DNA of 64,000 bases from JAJFJD01 sp965228975 (GCA_965228975.1 OZ245851.1:186001-250000), one strand, 5' to 3'. Positions 8,342-17,148 are shown, numbered from the stretch's first letter. The notes: generated from the sequence alone by a model not told the origin. Numbers and translations are program-made.

Positions 8342-9697
8342 CTAAGTCTGTTGGAAAGCGAAGACCCCGCTCACGTCGGCGACGTCTTCGATGGCGAGGA
8401 TCGTTTCGATTGCGCGGTCGCATTGCGCGGCCGACAACGGATGAACGCCCGATGCCGTGCAGTCCCGGAACTTATCCTTCAGGTCGTCCAGGCTCATGGG
8501 GTTTTCAGGGCTTCCCGGCGTGTGGGCCGCGTGATGATCGAACTCGCGCCCGTCGGGCGTGCGGATTTGCAGATCACAGGGCGCGAACTTCCCGGGCCAA
8601 CCGTCGTTTACGCGCACCGATATTTTTTGCGCGAGGGCATTGATCGATGGGTCGGCAATGACGTCGTCCTGGATTTCCGCGATGCCCAGCCGTCCGCGCG
8701 CGATCGCGCAGGCGACCGAGTACTGGACCGAGAATTGCGCCGCGACTTGCGGATTGTCGGCGGGGTCGAATGGGGCCCCAACCAGCCCGTCCATGAAGGG
8801 CGAGATCGTAACGGTTCCGCCGTCGATGTCGTCCGCTGTGAGACCATGTGCCTCGCGCAAGGCGAGCGCCGCCTCGATGGCGACATGGTTGGCGGTACAA
8901 CTCGGATATTTCTTCGTCACGGTATCGACATTCTCGTACCGCTCGCCGAGTCGATCCAGCAACGTGTTGCACTCGCCGTCGCCGTACAGGGTGTGGAAGC
9001 CGAATGGCCCTTCGAAAACCTCTTTCGGTGCGGACACGCCTTGCTGGGCGGCGAGGGCGGCAAACACCGCAGCACGGGCGGCCATGCCGGACAGCATGCG
9101 CTTGACGAGGCTTTTTTCAACGAGCGCCTGTTGCGAACCCGCGGCCTGACTGAAGGCAAGACCCAGGGCATCTGCTGTCTGACCCGTATCCAGCCGCAGG
9201 AGCTTCGCGGCTGCTGCGGCGCCGCCGAAGACTCCATGAATAGCGGTGTTGAACCAGCCGCGGTTGCCCGCCATCGCGCCGCCGGACCGGCACGAGACGT
9301 CGTTGCCGAGGGTCAGGGCCGTCAATAAATCCCGGCCGCTCGCATGTTGTTGTTCCGCAATGGCCAGCGCCGCCGGCAGGGTGACGATGTCGGGATGCAC
9401 CGATCCCTTTTCATATACCCCGTCGAAATCCAGCGCACCCGCATACATGCCGTTTAACAACGCGGCCGATGTCGGCGGCAGTCGGCGGTCCGAGGCGATT
9501 TCCGTGCAGTCGCCGGTTGCGTTGTCCGCGAGCACGGTCCGCCGCAGCGCGTCGGCGCCGGGCGCCCCGGTTCCCGCCCATGCGACGCCGATCGTATCCA
9601 GCAAAAACCATTTCGCCGCGTCGATAGCGGGTGTCGGCAAGTCGTCGTATTGCGTCTGCACGACGTGCCGGGCAAGTGTTTGCGATGCGCTTTCCAT
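8342..9697 (-). CDS. MmgE/PrpD family protein
   Basis: A 451-residue member of the MmgE/PrpD family, which includes 2-methylcitrate dehydratase and cis-aconitate decarboxylase. Recognisable stretches are the N-terminal LDTIGVAWAG motif, a GALDFDG motif typical of the family, and KYPSCTANH, corresponding to the conserved K-(Y/F)-x-x-C block. The methylcitrate-cycle partners (prpB, prpC) are absent, so a true PrpD role is doubtful. Here it may dehydrate or isomerise a hydroxy-tricarboxylic or related acid. I chose the ATG at 9697; upstream in-frame codons overlap the dioxygenase gene. It lies 35 bases after the first TauD-like gene on the same strand and is likely cotranscribed. Confidence 0.82.
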   Translation of the reverse strand: MESASQTLARHVVQTQYDDLPTPAIDAAKWFLLDTIGVAWAGTGAPGADALRRTVLADNATGDCTEIASDRRLPPTSAALLNGMYAGALDFDGVYEKGSVHPDIVTLPAALAIAEQQHASGRDLLTALTLGNDVSCRSGGAMAGNRGWFNTAIHGVFGGAAAAAKLLRLDTGQTADALGLAFSQAAGSQQALVEKSLVKRMLSGMAARAAVFAALAAQQGVSAPKEVFEGPFGFHTLYGDGECNTLLDRLGERYENVDTVTKKYPSCTANHVAIEAALALREAHGLTADDIDGGTVTISPFMDGLVGAPFDPADNPQVAAQFSVQYSVACAIARGRLGIAEIQDDVIADPSINALAQKISVRVNDGWPGKFAPCDLQIRTPDGREFDHHAAHTPGSPENPMSLDDLKDKFRDCTASGVHPLSAAQCDRAIETILAIEDVADVSGVFAFQQT

Positions 9698-9732
9698 GAC
9701 CTTGATCTTCTTCGTCCCGTTCGCGGCCGGCG

Positions 9733-10599
9733 CTACGCGAGCGCCGTGCCCCGCAGTGTGGTGCGGTGCATGTAACGCCGCTGCGGCAGGGCATAGTCCT
9801 GGATCGCCAGATGCTGCGTCGGGATATTGTCCCACATGACCACGTCGCCTTTGCGCCACTTGTGGCGATAGGTGTATGCCGGCCGCGCAATATGGCTGAA
9901 GAGCGTGTCGAGCAGGTTGCGGCTTTCCGCATCGGACATGTCGAGCAGCCGCGCCGTCTGGCCTTCGTTGACATAGAGAACGCGCCGGCCGGTAACGGGG
10001 TGGGTTTGCACGATCCGGTGGACCACTTCCGGCGCCCGTTCCTGCTGGTCCTCCGTCATCGCCGCGTCCGTGTCGCCGTCCGCGACGAGGCGCGAGAACC
10101 GGTGCCCGAGGCTGTAGACCGCCTCGATGTTCTCGATGCGCTCTTTCAGTTCGTCCGTCAACGCGTCATAAGCGGCCGTCGTGCTGGTGAAAAGCGTATC
10201 GCCCAGCGGCTCGCCATTCTCCGTCGGCACCTCGATCGCGTGGAGCATCGAGCCACGGCTCGGCACCTTCATGTAGGAAAGGTCGGTATGCCAGTATTTC
10301 CCGGCATCGTAGATCCCGACGTGTCGCTCGCCGTCCATGATATTGGAGACGATCAGGATTTCCGGGAACTCCGGATGGTTGTATTGGTCCAGAACGTGGA
10401 CTTCGAGATCGCCGAAGCGCCGGGTGAAGGCCACCTGCTCGTCGGCGGAAAGCGATTGGTCGCGGAACAGCAAGACCGAGTGGGCATAGAAGGCTTCCTC
10501 GATCCGCTCGAATGTTCCGTCGTCCAGCGGTTGCGACAGGTCGACCCCCTGAATTTCCGCGCCCAGCGAATCGGTCAGCGGTGTAATTGAAAACGTCAT
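9733..10599 (-). CDS. TauD/TfdA-family Fe(II)/2-oxoglutarate dioxygenase
   Basis: A 288-residue dioxygenase that would use Fe(II), 2-oxoglutarate and oxygen to hydroxylate a substrate, often a sulfonate, aryloxyalkanoate or quaternary amine. The iron triad is visible as His104 and Asp106 (WHTDLSY) and His263 (TQHLAI), with Arg275/Arg279 positioned to hold 2-oxoglutarate. The N-terminus LGAEIQGVDLSQPLDD is classic for TauD/TfdA. It is preceded by a paralogue (10633-11490) 33 bases away on the same strand. Substrate unknown; taurine is only one possibility, because no taurine ABC transporter is nearby. Confidence 0.88.
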   Translation of the reverse strand: MTFSITPLTDSLGAEIQGVDLSQPLDDGTFERIEEAFYAHSVLLFRDQSLSADEQVAFTRRFGDLEVHVLDQYNHPEFPEILIVSNIMDGERHVGIYDAGKYWHTDLSYMKVPSRGSMLHAIEVPTENGEPLGDTLFTSTTAAYDALTDELKERIENIEAVYSLGHRFSRLVADGDTDAAMTEDQQERAPEVVHRIVQTHPVTGRRVLYVNEGQTARLLDMSDAESRNLLDTLFSHIARPAYTYRHKWRKGDVVMWDNIPTQHLAIQDYALPQRRYMHRTTLRGTALA

Positions 10600-10632
10600 T
10601 TGTTTCAGGCCTCCTCGCCCTTGCGAACCATG

Positions 10633-11490
10633 TTAGTGGGGAATATCGCCGGCCGCCGTCGTGCGATACATCAGCCGTGGCATCGTGTCGTCGTAGTCGC
10701 GCACGGCGTAGTGCATGGCGCACCGGTTATCCCACATCAATACGTCGCCGACCTGCCACTGGTGCCGATAGACGTTTTCCGGGCGGGTGGCCCGCGCGGT
10801 CAGCATGTCGAGCAACGGTTGGCTTTCCTCGGGCGTCCAACCTTTGAAGTTCAGCGTGTAGTGCGGATTGACATAGAGCGCCTTGCGCCCGGTGCCGACA
10901 TGGGTCCGTACGACCGGATGCTCCACCGCCGCCGGCGCGACGTCCACGGACAGCCGGTTCGGCACCTCCTGGACGAGTTTTTCGGCGGAATGCATCGCCG
11001 TCATGCCGTCCAGCATGCCGCGCAGGCCTTCGGACAAACCCTCGTAGGCGTCATACATGTTGCAGAACATCGTGTCGCCGCGGCCTTCGGTAATCTTGAT
11101 CGAGTACAGGATCGATCCCAACGGCGGTTTGTCGCCGAATGAAATGTCCGAATGCCAGAAGTCGTTGCGCGGCCCAAGCTTGCCCGGCTTGTTCTCGAGG
11201 ATCATGACTTCGGGCTGCCCGTCCAAGCCGCGCCGCGAGCCGAGCGGATGCGGTTCGACTGCGCCGAAGCGTTTCGTGAACCTGACCAGGTCGGCCGGTT
11301 CGATCGTCTGGTTCCGGAGAACGATGACAAGATGTTCGTGGAAGGCGTGCTCGATTTCCGCGAAGACGACATCCTCCAGCGGTTTCGACAGGTCGACGCC
11401 GGTGATTTCCGCGCCCAAGGTGCCTGCACGCGGGCGCACGCCGATCCGATTGTACTGCCCGGAAGATGCAAGCTTGGCGATTTGGGTCAT
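10633..11490 (-). CDS. TauD/TfdA-family Fe(II)/2-oxoglutarate dioxygenase, second copy
   Basis: A 285-residue paralogue of the gene that follows it. His113 and Asp115 (FWHSDISFG), His260 (CAMHYAV) and Arg272/Arg276 complete the iron and 2-oxoglutarate sites. The N-terminus LGAEITGVDLSKPLED aligns directly with that of its neighbour, but the middle regions differ, so they probably have different substrates or act in succession. The ATG at 11490 has a strong GGAGG upstream; the frame stays open to 11601 across the operator region, which is not expected to be coding. It is first in a probable operon with the second dioxygenase and the MmgE/PrpD gene, divergent from a LysR gene. Confidence 0.88.
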   Translation of the reverse strand: MTQIAKLASSGQYNRIGVRPRAGTLGAEITGVDLSKPLEDVVFAEIEHAFHEHLVIVLRNQTIEPADLVRFTKRFGAVEPHPLGSRRGLDGQPEVMILENKPGKLGPRNDFWHSDISFGDKPPLGSILYSIKITEGRGDTMFCNMYDAYEGLSEGLRGMLDGMTAMHSAEKLVQEVPNRLSVDVAPAAVEHPVVRTHVGTGRKALYVNPHYTLNFKGWTPEESQPLLDMLTARATRPENVYRHQWQVGDVLMWDNRCAMHYAVRDYDDTMPRLMYRTTAAGDIPH

Positions 11491-11570
11491 GGTCCTTCCT
11501 CCCGTTCGGTCTGCCGTTGTGGTCGGCGCCGCCTTGGTAATTGATCTCGGGTCACGGTAGGGACCGACGC

Positions 11571-11624
11571 GTGATATGGCAAATACGTTTTTCTTTGCCA
11601 TTGTGATATGAAAATCCTATCACA
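11571..11624. promoter_or_regulatory. Operator cluster between dioxygenase operon and lysR
   Basis: Two dyads sit side by side. ATGGCAAA (11576-11583) and TTTGCCAT (11594-11601) are perfect inverted copies 10 bases apart. TGTGATA (11602-11608) and TATCACA (11618-11624) are perfect inverted copies 9 bases apart. GTGATATG also occurs as a direct repeat at 11571 and 11603, 32 bases (about three helical turns) apart. Multiple half-sites on one face of DNA upstream of a divergently read LysR gene are what LysR-type regulators use. Confidence 0.65.
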
Positions 11625-11651
11625 TTGACAGTTCGGCGACAGGAGGCTGCG

Positions 11652-12572
11652 ATGCCCGACATCCGTCAACTCGAGCGATTTATCGCGGTCGCGAAGGAAC
11701 GCAGTTTCCGGCGCGCGGCAGCCCAATTGCATATCTCGCAACCGCCGTTGAGCGACGCCATCCGCAAGCTGGAGGCGGAAATCGGGACGCCGTTGTTCTT
11801 GCGCGACCGGCATCGGGTCGAACTGACCCGGGCCGGGGAGGTCTTCCTCGGTCGCGCGGAATTGCTTCTGTCCCAGTTGGACGACAGCGTGGCCGAGGCG
11901 CAAGCGGTCGCGACGGGATTGAGCGGCCAAATCACCGTCGGGTTCTTCCCGACGGCGACCTATGACGTGTTGCCCCGAATCCTCCGGACCTTCCGCGACC
12001 GGCACCCCGAGGTGGGCCTGCGGTTTACCGAAATCACCACACCGGAGCAGCCCGAGGCGCTGCGCATGAAGCAAATCGACGTGGCGCTCTTCCTTGCACC
12101 GATGGCGTCCGTCAAAGGGGTGGCGCAACAAGTATTCCACAAGGAGCCGTTGATCGTCGCCGTTCCTGAAGACCACTGCCTGGCGCGGCGCAAGGACATC
12201 GGTATTACCGACCTGCGGGATGAGCCCTTTGTCTTCATTCCGCCGCGCTGGGGCACGGGCCTTCACGCGCACGTATCCTCGGCCTTCGCGGAAGCGGGAT
12301 TCGCCCCAAAGGTGGTCGAAGAGGTGCAGCATCTCCACACGATGGTAAGCTTGGTCGCGGCGGGGATCGGCGTTGCGGTCGGCGCGGCGTCGCTGCGGCA
12401 TTTCAATCCGCCGGGCGTGGTTTTCCGACATCTCAGGACGCGGTCTTCGTCCCGCTATGTCGAGTTCGGCGTCGCGTGGCGGCAGGACGACGCGTCCCCC
12501 GCGGTCACCCGTTTCCTTGACATAGCCCGCGAGACCGGGACGCTAACAGGGTCCCGGAAGCGCGTCGCCTGA
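11652..12572 (+). CDS. LysR-family transcriptional regulator
   Basis: A 306-residue LysR-type regulator. The N-terminal helix-turn-helix is clear (IRQLERFIAVAKERSFRRAA, then LHISQPPLSDAIRKLE) and is followed by the usual linker helix. Residues from about 90 onward form the periplasmic-binding-like effector domain (ITVGFFPTATYDVLP). An AGGAGG ribosome site lies five bases before the ATG at 11652. It is divergent from the dioxygenase operon, and the shared 161-base gap carries repeated half-sites, so it most likely controls that operon and itself in response to a pathway intermediate. Confidence 0.92.
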   Translation: MPDIRQLERFIAVAKERSFRRAAAQLHISQPPLSDAIRKLEAEIGTPLFLRDRHRVELTRAGEVFLGRAELLLSQLDDSVAEAQAVATGLSGQITVGFFPTATYDVLPRILRTFRDRHPEVGLRFTEITTPEQPEALRMKQIDVALFLAPMASVKGVAQQVFHKEPLIVAVPEDHCLARRKDIGITDLRDEPFVFIPPRWGTGLHAHVSSAFAEAGFAPKVVEEVQHLHTMVSLVAAGIGVAVGAASLRHFNPPGVVFRHLRTRSSSRYVEFGVAWRQDDASPAVTRFLDIARETGTLTGSRKRVA

Positions 12573-12724
12573 CCGTCGGGCGGTCGTTCCGGTTACAGCC
12601 GTGCCGGACGTGGGTGTGACTCCTTGCCACGCGAAAGCACGGGACCAGCCCTGTCATTCGCCGTATGGTTGCCTAATCTTTACGGGGAGTGCGCCGTCCG
12701 TCCTGTTCGATGAAGGGTCGACTG

Positions 12725-13387
12725 ATGTCCAGAATATTTAGATCATTCATGCAACCGCTAACGGCAGGTTTCCTTGCCGTTCTACCCATTCTTTTGACCG
12801 CGGTCGTCGTTGTTTGGCTCGCCGGATTCATCCGGGATTACCTCGGCCCCGGCAGTGTTTTCGGCCGGTTTCTCTCCAAGCTCGGCGTGACCATCCTGCG
12901 CGACGAGACGATCGCATACGGCGTCGGCGTCGTCGCCTTGCTGCTGGTCTTCTATTTGGTCGGGCTCGTCGTCATGTCGACCCTGCGCGGACGGTTCAAG
13001 GCCTTCCTCGACAACACGATCGGTCGCGTCCCGCTGATCGGCAGCATGTATAGCCTTTCCAATCGTTTCATCGGCATGCTGGAGCGCGGGGAAGAGGTCG
13101 ATCTGAAAGCGATGAGTCCCGTGTGGTGTTTCTTCGGCGGTGATGCCGGCGCCGCCGTGCTTGCCCTGATGCCCACATCCGAGATCGTCCATCTCAAGGA
13201 GAAGCCTTATTGCGGTGTCCTCATTCCCACGGCACCGATTCCGTTCGGTGGCGGCTTGATCTTCGTCCCGACGGATTGGATCGAGCCCGCCGATTTCGGC
13301 GTCGAGGCGCTGACGCAAATCTACGTCTCGATGGGGTTGACGGCGCCGCAGTACCAGACCAAGGCTCCGATGGAGCCGCGCGAGTGA
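12725..13387 (+). CDS. DUF502 family membrane protein
   Basis: A 220-residue protein of the DUF502 family. Two strong membrane segments are visible (about residues 13-36 and 62-85), followed by the conserved cytoplasmic block RVPLIGSMYSLSNRFI and a PIPFGGGLIFVPTDWIEP motif near the C-terminus. The function of the family is unknown. I took the ATG at 12725, which has AAGGG seven bases upstream; GTG at 12689 and ATG at 12710 are possible alternatives that add a few residues. It stands alone between lysR and a convergent peptide-binding protein. Confidence 0.8.
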   Translation: MSRIFRSFMQPLTAGFLAVLPILLTAVVVVWLAGFIRDYLGPGSVFGRFLSKLGVTILRDETIAYGVGVVALLLVFYLVGLVVMSTLRGRFKAFLDNTIGRVPLIGSMYSLSNRFIGMLERGEEVDLKAMSPVWCFFGGDAGAAVLALMPTSEIVHLKEKPYCGVLIPTAPIPFGGGLIFVPTDWIEPADFGVEALTQIYVSMGLTAPQYQTKAPMEPRE

Positions 13388-13411
13388 CGGCCCGCGGGAC
13401 GTTCGGTCACC

Positions 13412-13432
13412 CGGAACCGCCGCGAGGTTCCG
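13412..13432. terminator. Weak dyad between convergent genes
   Basis: CGGAACC (13412-13418) and GGTTCCG (13426-13432) form a 7-bp stem with a 7-base loop in the 49-base gap between the DUF502 gene and the convergent receptor gene. There is no T-run on either side, so a bidirectional terminator role is only suggested by position. Confidence 0.3.
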
Positions 13433-13436
13433 ACCG

Positions 13437-15119
13437 TCACTTCTCCGCGCGCCACTCCTCGATCCACAGGCTTGCCGGATATTGATGGCCGGTGGGGCGC
13501 ACGCCTTTCAGCCACGTCGGCATGATGTGTGGCTCGGCGCGAAAATATAGCGGCAGCGCCGGCAGTTCCTCCATGTAGAGCTTCTGCAGGTCGTGCCACA
13601 GCCGCATGTTTTCCTGCGGCTCGCAGTTGGTTTCGAGGCCGTCGAGCACGGCGTCGAACGCGGGGCTGCGCAGGCCCGGGTAGTTCTGCCCCGACCATCC
13701 GCCTTCTTCGTTTGGGATTTCCTCGGAGTGAAGCTGGTTGCGCGGTACGTTCTGCGGCGAGGACAGCCAGGCGTACATAGCGAGCCCGGTGAATTTCCGG
13801 CGCCGCACCGTTTTGCCGAAGAAGACGCGGGCGGGCTCGTTGCGGATGCGCATGTCGATGCCGACCTGCCGCCAGTTGCTTTGCAGGACTTGTTGGACCA
13901 GTTCCCGCGTCTTGTTGCCGGCCGTCGTCATGATCATGAGTTGCAGCCGCTTGCCCTTGTCGTTGTAGCGGATGCCGTCGTCGCGCAGCCGCCACCCGGC
14001 GGCGTCCAGCAGCGCCGCGGCCTTCTCGCGGTCGAGCGGATAGCGCGGTGCGTTGGCGCTATAGATAACGTCGAGCGGGTTGATCGAACTGGTGGCAACC
14101 GGCTGGTACCCATCGAACAGTTGCGTGCTGATCGCCTTGCGGTCGATGGCGTAGAGTAGGGCGCGCCGGACGCGGCGGTCGGCGAGGATGGGGTTGTCCA
14201 GGTTCACGTCGATATGCTCGTAGACCAGGCTTGGCTTGAAGACGAATTTGAACCGGTCGCCGTGACGGCCTTTCAACGCCATCGCCTGGTCCAGCGTCAT
14301 CCCGACTTCACCCGCGATATAGTCGATTCCCCCGGCGAGAAGGTTGGCGGTCATGGCCGATGTGTTCTGGATCACCTTGACGATGACCCGGTCGAATGCC
14401 GGCTTGCGCCCCCACCAGGTCGGATTGCGCTCCAGCACGACATGCGAACCGGCCTCGACCTCGGCGACCCTGTAGGGGCCGAACCAAAGCCCCGGATTGG
14501 TCGTGTCGGATTCATAGGCGCTGCGCCGGTTGTAGGCGCTGGGGTTCTCGAACTTCGGTTTCTCCAGATGCGCGGGGACGATGTGGAAATCGTTGGCGTT
14601 GGCGTAAGTGCAGGTCCGCTTGTTCTTGTGCAGCGTGAAGGTGTGATCGTCCTTCACGTCGATCCGGTCGATCCGGCGGTAGAATTCGGCGTTGCTGACG
14701 CCGCTCAACGGATGTTTGCCGATCTGCCAACTCAGCACCACGTCTTTGGTGGTGATCGGCGTGCCGTCGCCCCAGCGTGCGTCTCGCCGCAGGGTATAGG
14801 TCACGGCAACCCCGTCCTTACCGTCCTTGGTCTTCTCGTATCGCGCGGTGCCTTTCTCCATGCTCGGCAGCTCGGTGCACAGCATGCAGATCAGGTTCCA
14901 GTCCGCGTCGAAGGTGGTCACCGGCCGTCGGGCCATGGCCAAGATATACGACTTGGCCGCCATCGAGTTGATCTTGGGATTGAAGTTGTCTGGGAATTGG
15001 CTGATGCCGATGACGAGCTGATCCTTTGCCTGGACAGGTGGCCCAGCCGGGCTGACGATTGCGGCAAGAAATAGGGCTGCTCCGGCCAATCGGCGAACAG
15101 ATCGGATCGCGGCGGTCAT
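13437..15119 (-). CDS. Family 5 peptide/solute ABC transporter substrate-binding protein
   Basis: A 560-residue periplasmic receptor of the DppA/OppA type (solute-binding family 5). It has a signal peptide of about 30 residues (Arg-rich start, Ala-rich core, VQA before KDQLVIGIS). The DARWGDGTPITTKDVVLSWQ motif is a family signature. Such proteins feed oligopeptides, opines or other bulky solutes to an ABC permease, but no permease or ATPase genes are adjacent. The cupin gene lies five bases upstream and is probably cotranscribed. The ATG at 15119 starts a sensible signal peptide; the longer open frame to 15194 overlaps the cupin gene. Confidence 0.85.
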   Translation of the reverse strand: MTAAIRSVRRLAGAALFLAAIVSPAGPPVQAKDQLVIGISQFPDNFNPKINSMAAKSYILAMARRPVTTFDADWNLICMLCTELPSMEKGTARYEKTKDGKDGVAVTYTLRRDARWGDGTPITTKDVVLSWQIGKHPLSGVSNAEFYRRIDRIDVKDDHTFTLHKNKRTCTYANANDFHIVPAHLEKPKFENPSAYNRRSAYESDTTNPGLWFGPYRVAEVEAGSHVVLERNPTWWGRKPAFDRVIVKVIQNTSAMTANLLAGGIDYIAGEVGMTLDQAMALKGRHGDRFKFVFKPSLVYEHIDVNLDNPILADRRVRRALLYAIDRKAISTQLFDGYQPVATSSINPLDVIYSANAPRYPLDREKAAALLDAAGWRLRDDGIRYNDKGKRLQLMIMTTAGNKTRELVQQVLQSNWRQVGIDMRIRNEPARVFFGKTVRRRKFTGLAMYAWLSSPQNVPRNQLHSEEIPNEEGGWSGQNYPGLRSPAFDAVLDGLETNCEPQENMRLWHDLQKLYMEELPALPLYFRAEPHIMPTWLKGVRPTGHQYPASLWIEEWRAEK

Positions 15120-15124
15120 TCTTC

Positions 15125-15475
15125 TTATTGCTCCGGAGTTTCCCAGGGGAGATGGAGGGCGAGCCAAACGGTCGGCTCGTCCGAGCTGGTCCATTCTACG
15201 CGGTGGCGGGCATGCGGTGGGATCAATAGATGATCGCCGGGTTCAAGAATGCGTGTATCCGGCTCATCCTCGAACAACAACGCCGCCCGGCCTTTGACCA
15301 CTAGCACCCACTCGGCCTGCGGCTGGTCGTACCAGTCGCCGGGGGCGGTGCTGTGCCCCGTGGATACGATCCGTTCGAGTTTCACTTCACCGGACCGGAG
15401 GAGCGTCTCGAACCGTTCTTCGGGCAATTGTTCCGGCAGATCCGCGAGGAGATTGGCGATCGCATTCTGTGTCAT
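15125..15475 (-). CDS. Small cupin-domain protein
   Basis: A 116-residue single-domain cupin. The second half shows the cupin barrel: WVLVVKGRAALLFEDE, then LEPGDHLLIPPHARHRVEW, where the two His and neighbouring residues form the likely metal site. The length suits small cupins annotated as cupin 2 domain proteins (relatives include mannose-6-phosphate isomerase-like proteins and phosphoribosylaminoimidazole carboxylase-associated cupins). The exact role is unknown. It is followed after five bases by the solute receptor gene on the same strand. Confidence 0.75.
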   Translation of the reverse strand: MTQNAIANLLADLPEQLPEERFETLLRSGEVKLERIVSTGHSTAPGDWYDQPQAEWVLVVKGRAALLFEDEPDTRILEPGDHLLIPPHARHRVEWTSSDEPTVWLALHLPWETPEQ

Positions 15476-15514
15476 GCCTAGGATTCCGGCGTACGGTTGT
15501 TGGCGCGACGCACT

Positions 15515-17047
15515 CTAGACGTAGCTGGTGGGCCATGCCTCCAGCTTATGCTCCCCGATCCCGTTGCTGAGACGGGACCGGTGGATGTCCAGCATGTCGA
15601 TGAGATAGGCCCGGGTTTCGCGCGGGTCCAGGACCTCTTTCACGCCATACACCGCAGCAAGGTCGTATGCGCCGCCATCGCGTGCCATCTCTTTCAGCAA
15701 TTCCCGGTACCGCTCGGGATCGTCCTCTTCCTCGATCCCATGCACCACGGCCACCGCCGAGCGCGGGTCCATGAAGCTGACCTCCGCGCTCCACCACGCG
15801 GCGATTTCCTCGACGGTATTGGCGGCCCCCATGTTGATAAAGCCGCGGCCGTAGCTCTTGCGCATGATGATCGTGACCTTGGGCACCGTCGTCTGCAGCA
15901 TCGCGTTCATCCAGTTGATGATCTTGCCGATGATGCCTTGCTTCTCGGCCTCGGGGCCGATCAGGAAACCCGGCTGATCCTGTAGGAAGACGATCGGGAT
16001 GTTGTAGGAGTCGCACAGCACCAGAAAGCTCGTGGCCTTGGTGCAGGCCTGCGCATCCATGGCGCCACCCTTGAACTGCGGGTTGTTGGCGATGAAGCCC
16101 ACGCTCTTGCCGTCGATGCGGGCGAGGGCCGTGCACATGCTGCGCCCGAACCGCGCCTTGATCTCGAAGAAGCTGTCCGTGTCCACGAAGGCCTGGATGA
16201 TCTTGCGCACGTCATACACCTTCGCCGCCGACTCCGGGAACAGGTCGAGGATGGACTTGCAGGCGTCGTCCGACCCGTCGGGGACGGGTATGACCGGCGG
16301 CGCTTCGTTCTGGTGGCTCGGCATGTAGCTGAGGAATTTCTTGACCGTGTCGATCGCTTCCTCGTCGGTGTCGACCACGACGTCGGCGAATCCCGTATGG
16401 TCCGCATGGATCCGCCAGCCGCCAAGGTCTTCGCCGCTGATTTCCTGGCCGACGGCGCGCGACACCATGCGCGGGCTGGACACCGCCATGACCGCACCCT
16501 TGCGCATCACGTTGAAATCGGAACAGACGGCGTGCCACGCGGCGGACCCGAAGCACGGGCCGAGCTGTGCGCAGACCCATGGCGCGGTTCGGGTACGCAG
16601 GAAGCGGCGGCCTTCGTCGGTGAAGCCCATGCCTTCGCCCATCACGTCCGGCATGCGGACGCCGGTGGACTCGGTCATGAACACCACGGGGAAGCCGCGC
16701 TTCGTGCCCATCTCCTTGATGTGCGACATCTTGCGGTTGTTGGTGTAGCTGCTGGACGACCCTTTCACCGTGAAGTCGTAGGCGACGACCCCGACCTTGC
16801 GGCCCGCCACATCGCCGAAGCCGGTCACCTTGCCGTCGGTTGGCGTTTGGTCGCGCATCTCCGGAATATAGGACACGCCATAGAGGCCCGATTCCCGGAA
16901 GGTGCCGGCGTCATACAGATAGTCGACGCGCTCGCGCGCGTTCAGCAAACCGTTGTCGCGGCGTCGTTCCAGTTTGTCGGGACCGCCCATGGCCGTCGCG
17001 CGTTTCGTGCGTTCTTCGTGCTCCTTGATCTTGTCTTCGAAGGCCAC
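15515..17047 (-). CDS. Acyl-CoA carboxylase carboxyltransferase (beta) subunit
   Basis: A 510-residue biotin-dependent carboxyltransferase of the PccB/AccD5/MmdA type. It has both crotonase-fold halves: the N-half with a GRKVGVVAYDFTVKGSSSS stretch, and the C-half with IPIVFLQDQPGFLIG and a GRGFINMGA block. Such subunits move CO2 from carboxybiotin to an acyl-CoA and need a biotin carboxylase and a biotin carrier. Neither gene is next to it, so it must use partners encoded elsewhere or be part of an unusual carboxylase. GTG at 17047 is preceded by AGAGGA at proper distance; a TTG at 17080 is the alternative start. Acyl-CoA specificity cannot be told. Confidence 0.85.
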   Translation of the reverse strand: MAFEDKIKEHEERTKRATAMGGPDKLERRRDNGLLNARERVDYLYDAGTFRESGLYGVSYIPEMRDQTPTDGKVTGFGDVAGRKVGVVAYDFTVKGSSSSYTNNRKMSHIKEMGTKRGFPVVFMTESTGVRMPDVMGEGMGFTDEGRRFLRTRTAPWVCAQLGPCFGSAAWHAVCSDFNVMRKGAVMAVSSPRMVSRAVGQEISGEDLGGWRIHADHTGFADVVVDTDEEAIDTVKKFLSYMPSHQNEAPPVIPVPDGSDDACKSILDLFPESAAKVYDVRKIIQAFVDTDSFFEIKARFGRSMCTALARIDGKSVGFIANNPQFKGGAMDAQACTKATSFLVLCDSYNIPIVFLQDQPGFLIGPEAEKQGIIGKIINWMNAMLQTTVPKVTIIMRKSYGRGFINMGAANTVEEIAAWWSAEVSFMDPRSAVAVVHGIEEEDDPERYRELLKEMARDGGAYDLAAVYGVKEVLDPRETRAYLIDMLDIHRSRLSNGIGEHKLEAWPTSYV

Positions 17048-17148
17048 GGTTCTGTCCTCTGTTGGTGCATTTCCGAACAATAACGGGGCGGTTTCGCCGC
17101 GTCGAACCGGCGTCGGCTAGCGCCGGGGCGGATCCGGGCGCCGGTGAC

